This document shows, in pieces, positions 27,242 to 38,082 of a stretch of 64,000 bases of DNA. The first letter of the stretch is position 1, and every line of letters starts with the position of its first letter. Both the position numbers and the translations under genes were made by a program. The stretch is from assembly GCA_938034705.1 (NCBI GenBank), contig CALHMG010000027.1, positions 42,784 through 106,783 of the forward strand, read 5' to 3'. The DNA is from an uncultured Gammaproteobacteria bacterium (GTDB lineage Bacteria > Pseudomonadota > Gammaproteobacteria > Arenicellales > CALHMG01). The notes beneath the pieces are model-generated. The model searched no databases, was not told where the DNA came from, and worked only from the letters and a program-made list of their open reading frames with translations.

Positions 27242-28247
27242 TCGCGTCCAGTGCGGTGATCACAAGATCGGGGTGCAGCTTGTTCAGGCAGTCCATGTGT
27301 TCGAGCGGACACTCGCGTTTAAAACACGGTCGACACTCGAGTTCGATACTGACACTTTGAGCCAGGGTCGACAGTGGTGGTGTCATCGTTGGCGACGTTG
27401 AGCCATAGACGGCTGCGACAGGAAGTCCGAGCGCCGCCGCTACGTGCATCAAGCCGGAGTCGTTGGTGACGACAGCGTCGCAACCGGACAGCAGATCTAT
27501 CGCGTCTTCAAGGCGTGTGTCGCCAGCGAGATCGCGACCACGGCCGTCTATCATTCGATTGATTGTCGCGGTGACGTCGGCGTCTTTTTCGGATCCAAAC
27601 AGCCACACCTGCCAGCCGGCCTCAAGTCGGCGCTTTGCAACTTCGGCAAAGTGGGATTCAGGCCAACGCTTTGATGCGCCGAATTCTGCACCGGGTGCCA
27701 GGGCGAGCACCGGAGCGTCACTGCCGCCGAGGCCGAATCTCGCGCACGCGGATGCGAATGCATCAGCCGGTGGTTGCAGCCGCGGGATGGGCGGGTGTTG
27801 GGGTGGTTCTTCGTCGGCTTCACCAGCGAGGGAGACAAAACGTTGCACCGTTAACGGTAGCGCCTGCTTGTCGAGTTTGCGCAGGTCATTCAAAAGTCCG
27901 TAACGCTGCTCGCCGACGAAGCCCGTGCGTGTCGGGATTCTGGCAAAAAACGGCACCAGCGCGGCTTTGATCGAGTTAGGCAAAACGATCGCGTGATCGT
28001 ACCCCTGTCGAATAAGGCTACGGCCGAGTCGGCGCCGCGCCGCCAGTTTCAGCTCGCCATGGCCGAACGGTGACGCAATCGCGCTGGCGACTTCGGGCAT
28101 GCGATCGAGCAGGGGACGGGTCCAGGCAGGTGCGAGGACGTCGATATGGGCGGCTGAATCCATCGACTTCAGCGTCATGAACAGACTCTGTGCCATGACC
28201 ATGTCGCCCACCCAGGCGGGGCCTACGATGAGATAACGGTTCGCCAT
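27177..28247 (-). CDS. waaF: ADP-heptose:LPS heptosyltransferase II
   Basis: WaaF transfers the second heptose onto the inner core at the cytoplasmic face of the inner membrane. The 356-residue GT9 protein has the signature GPAWVGDMVMAQSLF, LAPGAEFGASKRWP and the nucleotide-sugar site TNDSGLMHVAAALGLPVAAVYGSTSP. It also has the Cys-containing ECRPCFKRECPLEHMDCL segment typical of this branch. A C-terminal Gln/Ala tail ends at LEED. It starts 37 bases after glnE and overlaps or abuts galE, so glnE-waaF-galE probably form one transcript. Confidence 0.95.
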   Translation of the reverse strand: MANRYLIVGPAWVGDMVMAQSLFMTLKSMDSAAHIDVLAPAWTRPLLDRMPEVASAIASPFGHGELKLAARRRLGRSLIRQGYDHAIVLPNSIKAALVPFFARIPTRTGFVGEQRYGLLNDLRKLDKQALPLTVQRFVSLAGEADEEPPQHPPIPRLQPPADAFASACARFGLGGSDAPVLALAPGAEFGASKRWPESHFAEVAKRRLEAGWQVWLFGSEKDADVTATINRMIDGRGRDLAGDTRLEDAIDLLSGCDAVVTNDSGLMHVAAALGLPVAAVYGSTSPTMTPPLSTLAQSVSIELECRPCFKRECPLEHMDCLNKLHPDLVITALDAIAPAAQQLPQADQATNQLEED

Positions 28248-28284
28248 GGAAGCGGAGTTTAGCGCGCCTTGGTGGACCGCTGGG

Positions 28285-31074
28285 TTAAATGTTCTCGCTG
28301 ACTGTCAGCAGACGTTTCCAGATATCTCGCACTCGCCGGGCGTGGTCGCTGATTTCGTCGGAAGCTGCGACTGCAGGCAGTTCCATCATCCGCAGACGGT
28401 TTATTTCGCCCAGGAAAAATTCGAATATGGCGACAAGATCCCGGGTTTCCGAACCGTCCAGCATGCCGATTTCCCCAAGTTTGCGGATCAGCCAAACGGT
28501 ATCGGTGTTCTCGGCAAGTTCGGGGTGGCCGGTGGTGTGCAGCAGAACACCGTACTGGACGATAAATTCGATATCGACCAGAGCGCCTCGTCCCAGCTTG
28601 AGATCCAGCAGCTCGCCATCGCTGGCGTCGTTTGCGCTGATCATTTTTGTGCGCATGCTGGTGATATCCCGAGCGAGTGAATCCCGCTCCCGGGAAGCGC
28701 CAAGAACCGCCTTTCGGATGTCACCAAACTGATTGCCGACGTCAGCATTGCCGCTTACAGGGCGCGCCCGAACCAGAGCCTGGTGTTCGAATGTCCAGGC
28801 ATCGGTCGATTGATAGTTGCGAAACGCGTCAAGGGAAGAAACCAGCAGGCCCTTGCTGCCACTCGGTCGCAGCCGTACGTCAACCTCATAGAGCAGACCG
28901 CTTGCCAGTCGTGTAGTCAGCAGGCTGATCATGCGCTGGGCGATTCGTGCGTAGCCTGCTGCGAGTTCATCGTTGTACTCACCCCCGTCGTCGTACAGAA
29001 AGACGATATCGATGTCAGATGTGTAGCCCATATCGAAACTGCCGAGCTTGCCGTAACCGACGACGCAGAGCCTCGGGTCATCGGCGATGGATTGGGGAAT
29101 TCGTGATCGGCACAGTTCGATTGCACATTCTCGTACCTTGTCGATGACGACGTCGGCGATGGTGGTCAGAGTCTGGGTAGTTGCCCGAACAGGCTGGTCG
29201 AGACGCAGAGCCGCTGCGGCTACTCTGAAAACCTGGGAGTGACGATACTCGCGAAGGCGGTGCATGACGGCTTCGGTGTCATCGGCGTCGATGCTTGCAA
29301 GCTCGCGATCGATTTCCGTGTTCAACGTAGGCGCGTTGACGGTCTCTTCGGTGATGGGTGCGAGCAATTCGTCGAGCAGCATTGGATTTGAGCCGAGCCA
29401 GTGGCCCAGCCAGGGGCTTGCGTCGCACAGGGACACCACCTGTTTGAGCGCCACGGGATATTCGATGAGCGCGGAGAAATAGGTTGGTCGACGTCCAATC
29501 TGCTCTAGCAGCTTGATGACTTCGCCAAGACACCGAGACGGTCCGGTTGACTGCGCACATTCGGCAATCAGCAGGGGCATGAGTGTGTCGAGGCGTTGTC
29601 GTCCTTCCGTGGACAGCGACTGAACCATCGCGCCGCTGTGAAACTCCCGGACAAGCCTGGACGTTTCTGCCGGATCGTCGTAGCCGGCCACTTCGAACTG
29701 AGCGGTGAGGTCTTCTTCAAGATCACCCGCTCCCCACGCATTCGTGTTCGCCGATTCGTTTGCATCAATTCTGAACGTCGCTTTGAACTCGGTGTCGACC
29801 CGGGTGCGCAGTTGTTCAAAGTCCTGATCGAATTCCTCGACGGTCCTGTAACCCATCGCGACAGACAGCGTCAGTCTGGGCAGGTGTTCATCGGGTACGG
29901 CATGCGTTTGCTCGTCGGCGACGATCTGCAGACGGTGCTCGACACGTCGCAGAAAACAGTAGTCAGCGTAAAGCTGGGCGCGAACCGCCTCGTCCATCTC
30001 GCCAAGCTCAGTCATGACCGAGAGCGCACCGACGAGGCGGGTCGTCTGCAGGGCCGGTTCGCGTCCGCCTCTGAGCAGCTGCTGGCTCTGGGCCATGAAC
30101 TCGATCTGCCGGATACCGCCGCGGCCACGCTTGACGTCGTTTTGAATGCCTTTTTTCTCAAGCTCGCCGTCAATCATGGCGTGCATGCTGCGGATCGCTT
30201 CAAACGCCCCGAAATCGAGATATTTGCGGTAAACGAACGGCCTTATGTTTTCCAGAAACCGTTCGCCGGCTTCGAGGTCACCGGCGATGGGACGTGCCTT
30301 CGTGAGGGCGTAACGTTCCCAGTCTCTTCCGTGGGTCTGATAGTAGTGCTCCATGGCGTCGGTCGAAAAGATAATCGGTCCGGCTTTGCCATGAGGACGC
30401 AGTCGCGTATCAACTCGAAACACAAAACCGTCGGCCGTTTGTTCGCCAAGTACCTTTGTCAATTTCTGGGCGAGGCGCAGTTGCGAACGCGCAGGTTCGT
30501 TTTCTCCTTCAACGGCGAACATGATGTCGATGTCCGAGGAGAAGTTGAGTTCGCCGCCACCCAGCTTGCCCATCCCCAGAACGAAGAAGCCGGTTGGATC
30601 GACATCCATGTGCGTGGCGGTGTGCGTCAGGGCCAGCTGCACGCATGCATCTGCGAAGTGCGACAATGTCGCAATCACCTCGGCGACATCGGCGTCGCCG
30701 GCGAGATCGCGCCAGCCAATGCGAACCCATTCGCGAATGCGCAGTTCCCGAAGCGCGCGCATGAGCGAGGCCTCATTGTCGCAGTCGGCGGTTGCAACAC
30801 GTGTGCGCTTGATAATCTCGATGTCGTCAAGCTGCCGTCGAAAATCGTCGCCTTCGATCATGGCGGTCAGCGCGGCCGGGTTCGCCGCACACCAGCGAGC
30901 GATAAACTGACTGGTGGCGAGGATTCGCGCGACATGTTCATTGCCGCTCATCGCGGCCAGTGCGTCAGCCGCATCGGGCCCCGCCTCACGGATGTCCACC
31001 CATGCGGCCACGGCCTTCTCGGCCAGCTCGGGGGGCAGGCTGTTCAGACCGGGAGGTTCAGGGGCGACGGACAT
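28285..31074 (-). CDS. glnE: Glutamine synthetase adenylyltransferase/adenylyl-removing enzyme
   Basis: GlnE attaches and removes AMP on glutamine synthetase in response to PII. The 929-residue product has two nucleotidyltransferase domains. The N-terminal deadenylylase has GMGKLGGGELNFSSDIDIMF and the C-terminal adenylylase has GYGKLGSFDMGYTSDIDIVFLYD. Each keeps its metal-binding Asp pair, and helical regulatory segments lie between them. It heads the minus-strand run that continues into waaF. The 500-codon ORF on the opposite strand is a shadow. Confidence 0.96.
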   Translation of the reverse strand: MSVAPEPPGLNSLPPELAEKAVAAWVDIREAGPDAADALAAMSGNEHVARILATSQFIARWCAANPAALTAMIEGDDFRRQLDDIEIIKRTRVATADCDNEASLMRALRELRIREWVRIGWRDLAGDADVAEVIATLSHFADACVQLALTHTATHMDVDPTGFFVLGMGKLGGGELNFSSDIDIMFAVEGENEPARSQLRLAQKLTKVLGEQTADGFVFRVDTRLRPHGKAGPIIFSTDAMEHYYQTHGRDWERYALTKARPIAGDLEAGERFLENIRPFVYRKYLDFGAFEAIRSMHAMIDGELEKKGIQNDVKRGRGGIRQIEFMAQSQQLLRGGREPALQTTRLVGALSVMTELGEMDEAVRAQLYADYCFLRRVEHRLQIVADEQTHAVPDEHLPRLTLSVAMGYRTVEEFDQDFEQLRTRVDTEFKATFRIDANESANTNAWGAGDLEEDLTAQFEVAGYDDPAETSRLVREFHSGAMVQSLSTEGRQRLDTLMPLLIAECAQSTGPSRCLGEVIKLLEQIGRRPTYFSALIEYPVALKQVVSLCDASPWLGHWLGSNPMLLDELLAPITEETVNAPTLNTEIDRELASIDADDTEAVMHRLREYRHSQVFRVAAAALRLDQPVRATTQTLTTIADVVIDKVRECAIELCRSRIPQSIADDPRLCVVGYGKLGSFDMGYTSDIDIVFLYDDGGEYNDELAAGYARIAQRMISLLTTRLASGLLYEVDVRLRPSGSKGLLVSSLDAFRNYQSTDAWTFEHQALVRARPVSGNADVGNQFGDIRKAVLGASRERDSLARDITSMRTKMISANDASDGELLDLKLGRGALVDIEFIVQYGVLLHTTGHPELAENTDTVWLIRKLGEIGMLDGSETRDLVAIFEFFLGEINRLRMMELPAVAASDEISDHARRVRDIWKRLLTVSENI

Positions 31075-31160
31075 GGCTCAAGTTTGGCACTGAATTGACG
31101 AGTACCAAAATGCGACTGCCCGGGTGCAGCGTGATCGATCGCAATTGCGGCGATAAGCCA

Positions 31161-31190
31161 AAAAAAACCCGCGGTCGCCCGCGGGTTTTT
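31161..31190. terminator. Bidirectional terminator after groL
   Basis: AAAAACCCGCG and CGCGGGTTTTT pair around a six-base loop, with A- and T-runs on the two sides. It lies 49 bases past the groL stop on the minus strand and ends the groESL unit. It is in the 164-base gap before glnE. Confidence 0.9.
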
Positions 31191-31238
31191 CTGACTCTGA
31201 GCCAGGTCTTACGAAAAAGACCCGCACAGATGACACGA

Positions 31239-32912
<1,674 letters not shown>

Positions 32913-32959
32913 TCAGATGTTGTGGAGTCGCGGCCGGGGATTCACCCCGGGCAACGCGC

Positions 32960-33247
32960 TTATTCGATGACGCCCATGATGTCGTCTTCACGCATCACCA
33001 GCAGGTCTTCGCCATCAACTTTGACTTCGGTGCCCGAGTACTTGCCGAAAAGCACGCGGTCGCCTGCTTTGACGTCAAGCGGACGAACGTCGCCTGTCTC
33101 GCTTACCTTGCCGTTACCGGCAGAAACAATCTCACCCTGCATGGGCTTTTCGGCAGCGCTATCCGGGATAACAATGCCGCCCGGGCTGGTGCGTTCGTCT
33201 TCCAGACGACGAACCACAACACGGTCATGAAGTGGACGGATCTTCAT
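32960..33247 (-). CDS. groS: Co-chaperonin GroES (10 kDa)
   Basis: A 95-residue GroES with [13 protein letters not shown] at the start, the mobile loop [18 protein letters not shown] that docks on GroEL, and [29 protein letters not shown] at the end. A strong ribosome site (cgaggag) precedes the ATG. It is the first gene of groESL, about 250 bases downstream of the CIRCE operator. Confidence 0.98.
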   Translation of the reverse strand: MKIRPLHDRVVVRRLEDERTSPGGIVIPDSAAEKPMQGEIVSAGNGKVSETGDVRPLDVKAGDRVLFGKYSGTEVKVDGEDLLVMREDDIMGVIE

Positions 33248-33497
33248 CAGTTCTAACTCCTCGAATTATTTTTCGAACCGGAGCGAAGCCAACCGCCCGG
33301 GTCGTTCAGATTGATTCGATTCACACGAAATCAAAGTGAAGACTTTCGGGTCGGTGCGCCGCTTCGGCGGTGGTCAATTAGTTGTTCACTCGACAGCCGG
33401 CGATTGCCGGGTGGTAGGTGCCTGACGCCGTTCAGATCGGGTGCGGCCCGGAGGCCGTCGTCGCCGGCTATCGCCGAAAACTCCCCGGTCAGCGTTG
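33248..33497 (-). promoter_or_regulatory. Long groESL mRNA leader
   Basis: About 250 bases lie between the CIRCE element and the groS start. The region is GC-rich and contains several short inverted repeats, for example CGCCG/CGGCG around 33362 and CCGGCGATTGCCGG near 33400. No ORF with a ribosome site is present. Such a long leader is unusual for a CIRCE-controlled groESL operon. Confidence 0.4.
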
Positions 33498-33524
33498 TTA
33501 GCACTCACCTCAAGTGAGTGCTAA
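33498..33524 (-). promoter_or_regulatory. CIRCE operator (HrcA-binding site) of groESL
   Basis: TTAGCACTC, nine bases, then GAGTGCTAA: an exact match to the CIRCE consensus. HrcA represses chaperone genes by binding this element and is itself tuned by GroEL. The element starts next to the predicted -10 box, an ideal position for repression. hrcA itself is not in the window. Confidence 0.95.
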
Positions 33525-33551
33525 TAATATGGATCGGTAACGGATTGTCAA
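33524..33551 (-). promoter_or_regulatory. Sigma-70 promoter of groESL
   Basis: On the minus strand, TTGACA (33546-33551) is followed after 16 bases by TATTAT (33524-33529), which touches the CIRCE element. The near-consensus boxes suggest strong basal transcription restrained by HrcA. No sigma-32 consensus was seen. Confidence 0.75.
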
Positions 33552-33615
33552 CAGGGCCGGGGTTTTAGCGGCTGTTGTTAAGAAAGCCGGGCAATTTGGC
33601 CGCTGCCGGGCTGGT

Positions 33616-34131
33616 CTAGTGCCCGGATTTCGGCGGATCGGGGTCCGCCGGGTCCACGCGCCGGTAGTCCGATTCGAGGGTGCGACCACCTCCGGTGTCC
33701 GATCGGGATTCTCGGGTCGCCCCGGGGCCGCCGTCAAAGCCGCCGCCGGGCGCTACGCCGCCCATCGAGCGCACCACGCCGCGCCTGATCCCGGCACGAA
33801 TCAGCAATCGCCGCAGGGGTGGGATGAGGCACGCAAAACCGATGGCATCGGTCACGAATCCCGGCGTCATCAGCAGCGCGCCGGCGATGAACAGAAACAG
33901 GCCCTCGAACATTTCCACCGCCGGTACGCGTCCTTCGGCCATCTGGCTCTGGGCCCGTGACAGCGTTGACATGCCCTGGGCGCGGATCAGAAAGGCGCCG
34001 AGAACGGCAGTCCCGACAACCGCCGCAATCGTCCACCACGCACCGATGACCTGTCCGACGTTGATCAACGCGAAAATCTCCACCAGCGGGATCAGGAAAA
34101 ATGCGATTAACAGCAGGGGGAAGATGCGCAT
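33616..34131 (-). CDS. fxsA: FxsA family cytoplasmic membrane protein
   Basis: A 171-residue membrane protein. MRIFPLLLIAFFLIPLVEIFALINVG, the GTAVLGAFLIRAQG segment and GALLMTPGFVTDAIGFACLIPPLRR are the family's hallmark regions and give three to four membrane helices. A hydrophilic Gly-rich tail follows. In E. coli, FxsA (suppressor of F exclusion) binds the phage T7 exclusion protein PifA. Its neighbour groESL lies downstream on the same strand, as in other gammaproteobacteria. Confidence 0.92.
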   Translation of the reverse strand: MRIFPLLLIAFFLIPLVEIFALINVGQVIGAWWTIAAVVGTAVLGAFLIRAQGMSTLSRAQSQMAEGRVPAVEMFEGLFLFIAGALLMTPGFVTDAIGFACLIPPLRRLLIRAGIRRGVVRSMGGVAPGGGFDGGPGATRESRSDTGGGRTLESDYRRVDPADPDPPKSGH

Positions 34132-34526
34132 GTTCGAGTGTTGCTCTCAGATGATATCGACGCGGTCAGTATGACGCTGCGGTCCGTTGATTTTTGCACA
34201 AAGTCGCCCGTTTGCCGGACAGCCAGCTTAATCTTTGCAGGAACACTATAATAAGACTGTAATCGGCTCGGGGGCGTTGTGAGCCAGTGTGGCCGGGACT
34301 TGACCTCAACTGACAGGAACTGACAAATGGGACCACTGTCCGGGAACCTGTGGTTGGTTCCGGTGGTCTTAAACCCATAGCCGCGCTGACACCTGCACCC
34401 GGGACAAACTCCGTGTGTGAACAGCTTGTCATGGGGCCGGCGCCTCGCTGATTCAATACCGGCCAGGCAATTCCTCTGGGCTGTCACAGCCGGTAACAAC
34501 TTCGAACATTGAGCACATCCAGGATC
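34132..34526 (+). promoter_or_regulatory. Leader and promoter region of dsbD
   Basis: A perfect TATAAT occurs at 34247-34252, but its -35 is poor. About 275 bases then run to the dsbD start with no credible ORF. A two-part stem-loop at 34331-34368 pairs GACCAC with GTGGTC and GGAACC with GGTTCC. A second hairpin (GGCTGT/ACAGCC) lies near 34480. This resembles a structured mRNA leader of unknown type. Confidence 0.45.
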
Positions 34527-37025
34527 ATGGTACGTATCTTCAAATCCTCAGCAGTCTCAACCTCCGCGTTGCGTTCTCGCTGGCGTCTCGCCCTGGTTCG
34601 CGCGTTTGTGACGGGTTTGATCAGCATCTCGATCTCACTGGCAACAGTGATGACGACGGGTGGAATAGCCACGGCCCAGGGTCTGCTGTCCGGATTGTTA
34701 GCGCCTGAAGACAAACCACTGCTCGAGGCTGAAAAGGCCTTCGCCGCCGATGTGACTCCGCAAGCGGACGGCACCGCTGTAGTCAGCTGGGTCATTGCCG
34801 ATGACTACTATATGTATCGTCAGCGTTTTGCCGTCACAAGCGACACCCCTGGCGTCACGATCGGGGCGCTCGACATACCGGCCGGCAAGGTTAAATCAGA
34901 CCCGGCGTTTGGCGATGTTGAGACCTATGAAAAATTCGTCAGTATCAAGGTGCCTCTCGAAGGCGCCGGCGGAAAAAAAGTTGCGCTCAAGCTTGCCGGT
35001 CAGGGCTGTAACGAACCCGTAGGCGTTTGCTACCCGCCGATAACGCACGACGTTGTTCTTGATCTTTCGACCGCGACCGCATCAACGGACGTTCCCGCGG
35101 GCACCCTCAACGTTCAGTCCACGGATACGGTGTCTGCCTCGAACTCGACGGGTCTGATGTCTTCCGGGGATGCATCCAGTGGTGGCGCGTGGGGTTCATC
35201 ATCGAATTCGACGCCGATCAATTCGCTTTCCGAGCTCACAACGATTCTGGGCGGCGGCGAGCCGCAGTTTCTTGAAGTCGACGAGGCATTCAAACTCAAT
35301 CTGGTGGCGACCGGACCGGAAGCGCTGCTGGCCGATTTTGTGATTGCCGACGGCTACTATCTGTACCGCAATCAGATGGCGTTCGAAATCGATGCCGGTG
35401 AAGGGGCACTCGGCACGCCGGAGTATCCGACGGGCAAGGAAAAGGAAGACGAGTTTTTCGGCAAGACCGAGGTGTACTACAACAGCGTTGTGGCTCCCGT
35501 GTCCGTTGCGCGGCGCAGCGCCGACGCTCACAACATCACCGTCACCGCGAAGTATCAGGGTTGCGCCGAGGCCGGTATCTGCTATCCGCCGGTGACCAAG
35601 AAGTTTACGTTGCAACTTCCGCAACTGATCGGTCAGGCGGTTGCCTCCACCACCGATACGAATTCAGGTCTGGCGAAAGACGCCAGGACCGACGCTGACT
35701 CGACACAATCTACGGGCGGGCGCTTTGCTGACAAGGGCTTCTGGGGTCTGCTCGCCGCGGCGTTTGGAATTGGCGTCCTGTTGACGTTCACTCCCTGCGT
35801 GCTGCCGCTGATACCGATTCTCGCCAGTGTGATTGGTGGTCAGGGAGAAAACGTAACGCGTGCCCGTGGTGGCTTACTCGCGGCAATCTACGTTCTCGGT
35901 ACCGCGGTGACCTACGCGGCCATCGGCTACGTTGCCGGTGCAACCGGCGAACAGCTGCAGGCGTACTTCCAGAACGCGTGGGCCGTGGGCACGCTGGTCG
36001 TCATTTTTGTCGTGATGTCGCTGTCCATGTTCGGGCTGTTTGAGTTGCAGATGCCGGGATTTGTTCAATCGCGACTTCAGTCGAGTACCCAGGACATCAA
36101 AGGCGGCGCGTTTGGTGGCGTGTTCGTGCTTGGTCTGGTTTCGGCGCTGATTGTGGGCGCCTGTGTTTCGCCCCTGCTGATTTCGGCGCTGTCAGTTGCG
36201 ATCGCTCGCGGTGATGCGTGGCTTGGCGCGTCAATGATGTTTGCGATGGCCATGGGCATGGGTGTTTTTCTCATCGTCTTTGGATTCGGTGCGGGTCATC
36301 TGATGCCCAAAGCGGGTGCCTGGATGGACCGCGTGAAGCAGGGCTTCGGCGTGGTTCTGCTCGGCGTCGCCATCTACATGCTGAACATCTTCCCCGAGGT
36401 TCCGGTGCTGCTGCTGTGGGCCGCGTTGTTCATCGTGGTTGCCGTTTACCTTGGGGCCACCCAGTCGCTGCCCCAGGGCAGTTCGGGCTGGCGCTATCTC
36501 GGCAAGGGCGTCGGTACGGTACTGCTGGTATGGGGTATTGCGGCAATGCTTGGCGGGTTTACGGGCAACCGCGATCTGCTTAACCCGCTTCCGGGATTCG
36601 CCGGCCGGGTCGCAGGCTCCGGATCAGGCGTCGCCCAGGTGGGTGCGACCAAATCTCACGATGAGCTGTTTCAGCGCGTCAACAATGCTGACGAACTGGA
36701 CGCCGCCCTGGCCACCGCGCAAAGCAATGGCAAGATGGTCCTTCTCGACTATTACGCTGACTGGTGTGTTGACTGTAAACGCATGGAAGCTTCGACGCTG
36801 GTCGATCCAGCCGTGACAAAGATTCTCGACAGTCGATTTACAATGCTTCAGGTTGATGTGACGGATCCCAACGATCCAGCGACCAGCGCGCTGAAAAAGC
36901 GCTACGGTGTGTTTGGTCCACCGGCCATACTGTTTTTTGACACATCAGGCAGGGAGCTCAAGGACAAGCGTCTGTACGGATTCCGAGACGCCAAAACGTT
37001 TGCCGCGATTCTTGACGGTGTCTGA
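34527..37025 (+). CDS. dsbD: Thiol:disulfide interchange protein DsbD with duplicated alpha domain
   Basis: DsbD carries electrons from cytoplasmic thioredoxin to periplasmic thiols. The 832-residue product is far longer than the 565 of E. coli. After a signal peptide (ending near ATAQG) come two DsbD-alpha domains. Alpha-1 has QGCNEPVGVCYPP (Cys 161/168) and alpha-2 has QGCAEAGICYPP (Cys 346/352). The beta membrane domain has its redox Cys in TPCVLPL (424) and GACVSPL (546). The periplasmic thioredoxin-like gamma domain has WCVDC (747/750). The track's TTG start adds six codons. A TlpA-like gene follows. Confidence 0.95.
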   Translation: MVRIFKSSAVSTSALRSRWRLALVRAFVTGLISISISLATVMTTGGIATAQGLLSGLLAPEDKPLLEAEKAFAADVTPQADGTAVVSWVIADDYYMYRQRFAVTSDTPGVTIGALDIPAGKVKSDPAFGDVETYEKFVSIKVPLEGAGGKKVALKLAGQGCNEPVGVCYPPITHDVVLDLSTATASTDVPAGTLNVQSTDTVSASNSTGLMSSGDASSGGAWGSSSNSTPINSLSELTTILGGGEPQFLEVDEAFKLNLVATGPEALLADFVIADGYYLYRNQMAFEIDAGEGALGTPEYPTGKEKEDEFFGKTEVYYNSVVAPVSVARRSADAHNITVTAKYQGCAEAGICYPPVTKKFTLQLPQLIGQAVASTTDTNSGLAKDARTDADSTQSTGGRFADKGFWGLLAAAFGIGVLLTFTPCVLPLIPILASVIGGQGENVTRARGGLLAAIYVLGTAVTYAAIGYVAGATGEQLQAYFQNAWAVGTLVVIFVVMSLSMFGLFELQMPGFVQSRLQSSTQDIKGGAFGGVFVLGLVSALIVGACVSPLLISALSVAIARGDAWLGASMMFAMAMGMGVFLIVFGFGAGHLMPKAGAWMDRVKQGFGVVLLGVAIYMLNIFPEVPVLLLWAALFIVVAVYLGATQSLPQGSSGWRYLGKGVGTVLLVWGIAAMLGGFTGNRDLLNPLPGFAGRVAGSGSGVAQVGATKSHDELFQRVNNADELDAALATAQSNGKMVLLDYYADWCVDCKRMEASTLVDPAVTKILDSRFTMLQVDVTDPNDPATSALKKRYGVFGPPAILFFDTSGRELKDKRLYGFRDAKTFAAILDGV

Positions 37026-37232
37026 CGGGCAACCACCGGTTGCCGCGTGCCCGAAAAAGTTTTCCGGAACTTTAAAGGCGTCCACAACCTCGCAAAACCC
37101 ACCCACAACAAGTTGACGCCGGGGTGGTAAAAAGGGATTGTCCCGAATGAAGCGAAACCGTTTCGCCACCTGCGCGATCGACGTAAACTTCCGAAGGTTG
37201 TTCTCTTCTTTTTTTGCCATCGCGAATTCTTC

Positions 37233-37793
37233 ATGCCTTTGACTCGATCGACACAGCTGATCATTCTCGTCGTCGCCGGTATCGGTGCGCTTGCCACCGG
37301 CATACAGCTGTCGCGATCGATGCACGATGATCGGGTGGGTGCGGCACCACGCCCCGTCGCGGCAGTGCCCTCCAGTTTCGCCCCCCTGACCTTGCCCGAC
37401 GTGAACGGCGTAAGCGTTGATTCAAGCGAATGGGCCGGCCAGACGCTGCTCATCAACTTCTGGGCGTCATGGTGTGCGCCGTGTCGCGAAGAAATTCCGG
37501 TCTTCGCCAGAATCGGTGCACAGTTTCAGGACCGAGGCCTGAAGGTGATCGGAATTGCACTGGATGATGCGCAGACGGCTCGTCGACTCGGCGATGAAAT
37601 AGGCCTCGACTACCTGTCGCTGGTGGCGGAGCGAGATGCCGGGTACAGCCTGCTCGAGCAGTACAACCCGGGCGGCGCGCTGCCCTTTTCCCTGCTGGTC
37701 ACGCCTGACGGCAAAATCATCGATCACAAGCTCGGTATCTGGCACGCGCAACCGCTGACCCAGGCCGTTGAGGCAGCCCTTCAAACGCAGTAG
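37233..37793 (+). CDS. TlpA/ResA-like periplasmic thioredoxin
   Basis: A 186-residue protein. One N-terminal hydrophobic segment (LIILVVAGIGALATGI) works as an anchor or signal. The thioredoxin-fold domain has the active site FWASWCAPCREE and the cis-Pro element near LPFSLLVTPDGKII. TlpA/ResA proteins reduce periplasmic disulfides, often for cytochrome c maturation, and receive electrons from DsbD, which is encoded just upstream. The 207-base gap to dsbD has a weak GGCAACC/GGTTGCC hairpin. Confidence 0.88.
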   Translation: MPLTRSTQLIILVVAGIGALATGIQLSRSMHDDRVGAAPRPVAAVPSSFAPLTLPDVNGVSVDSSEWAGQTLLINFWASWCAPCREEIPVFARIGAQFQDRGLKVIGIALDDAQTARRLGDEIGLDYLSLVAERDAGYSLLEQYNPGGALPFSLLVTPDGKIIDHKLGIWHAQPLTQAVEAALQTQ

Positions 37794-38082
37794 CCATCGC
37801 GCATCGACGGGTCGGTCGGTTCGGTTAATGGTCTGTGGCGTTGTCTAAATCGCCAATCATGAGTTTATCTTCGGCGAACTGGACAATATCGTTGCGCTAA
37901 CACACACTCGCGCCCGGAGATTGCGCCAGCTCGGAGCCGTTGTGTACGGCTGACTGCCGGGTAGCGCCCTGGGCCGGTGTTTCGCCCCGGATCCTCCACG
38001 ATGACGGGCTCGGGTCACTCCGGTCAGTCAAGATCTCATACAACTATCGAAACCCCGGCACACGGACACCGCGGACTGAATC

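Noticed and set aside
29596-31098. 500-codon plus-strand ORF opposite glnE
   Set aside because: It mirrors glnE codons, has no family motifs and no ribosome site. Long antisense ORFs are expected opposite GC-rich genes.
36945-37325. Minus-strand ORF beginning MAKKEENNLRKF in the dsbD-TlpA gap
   Set aside because: The first 60 residues look protein-like, but it runs antisense into dsbD, has a weak ribosome site and no family. A competing frame is equally open. Kept only as a possibility.
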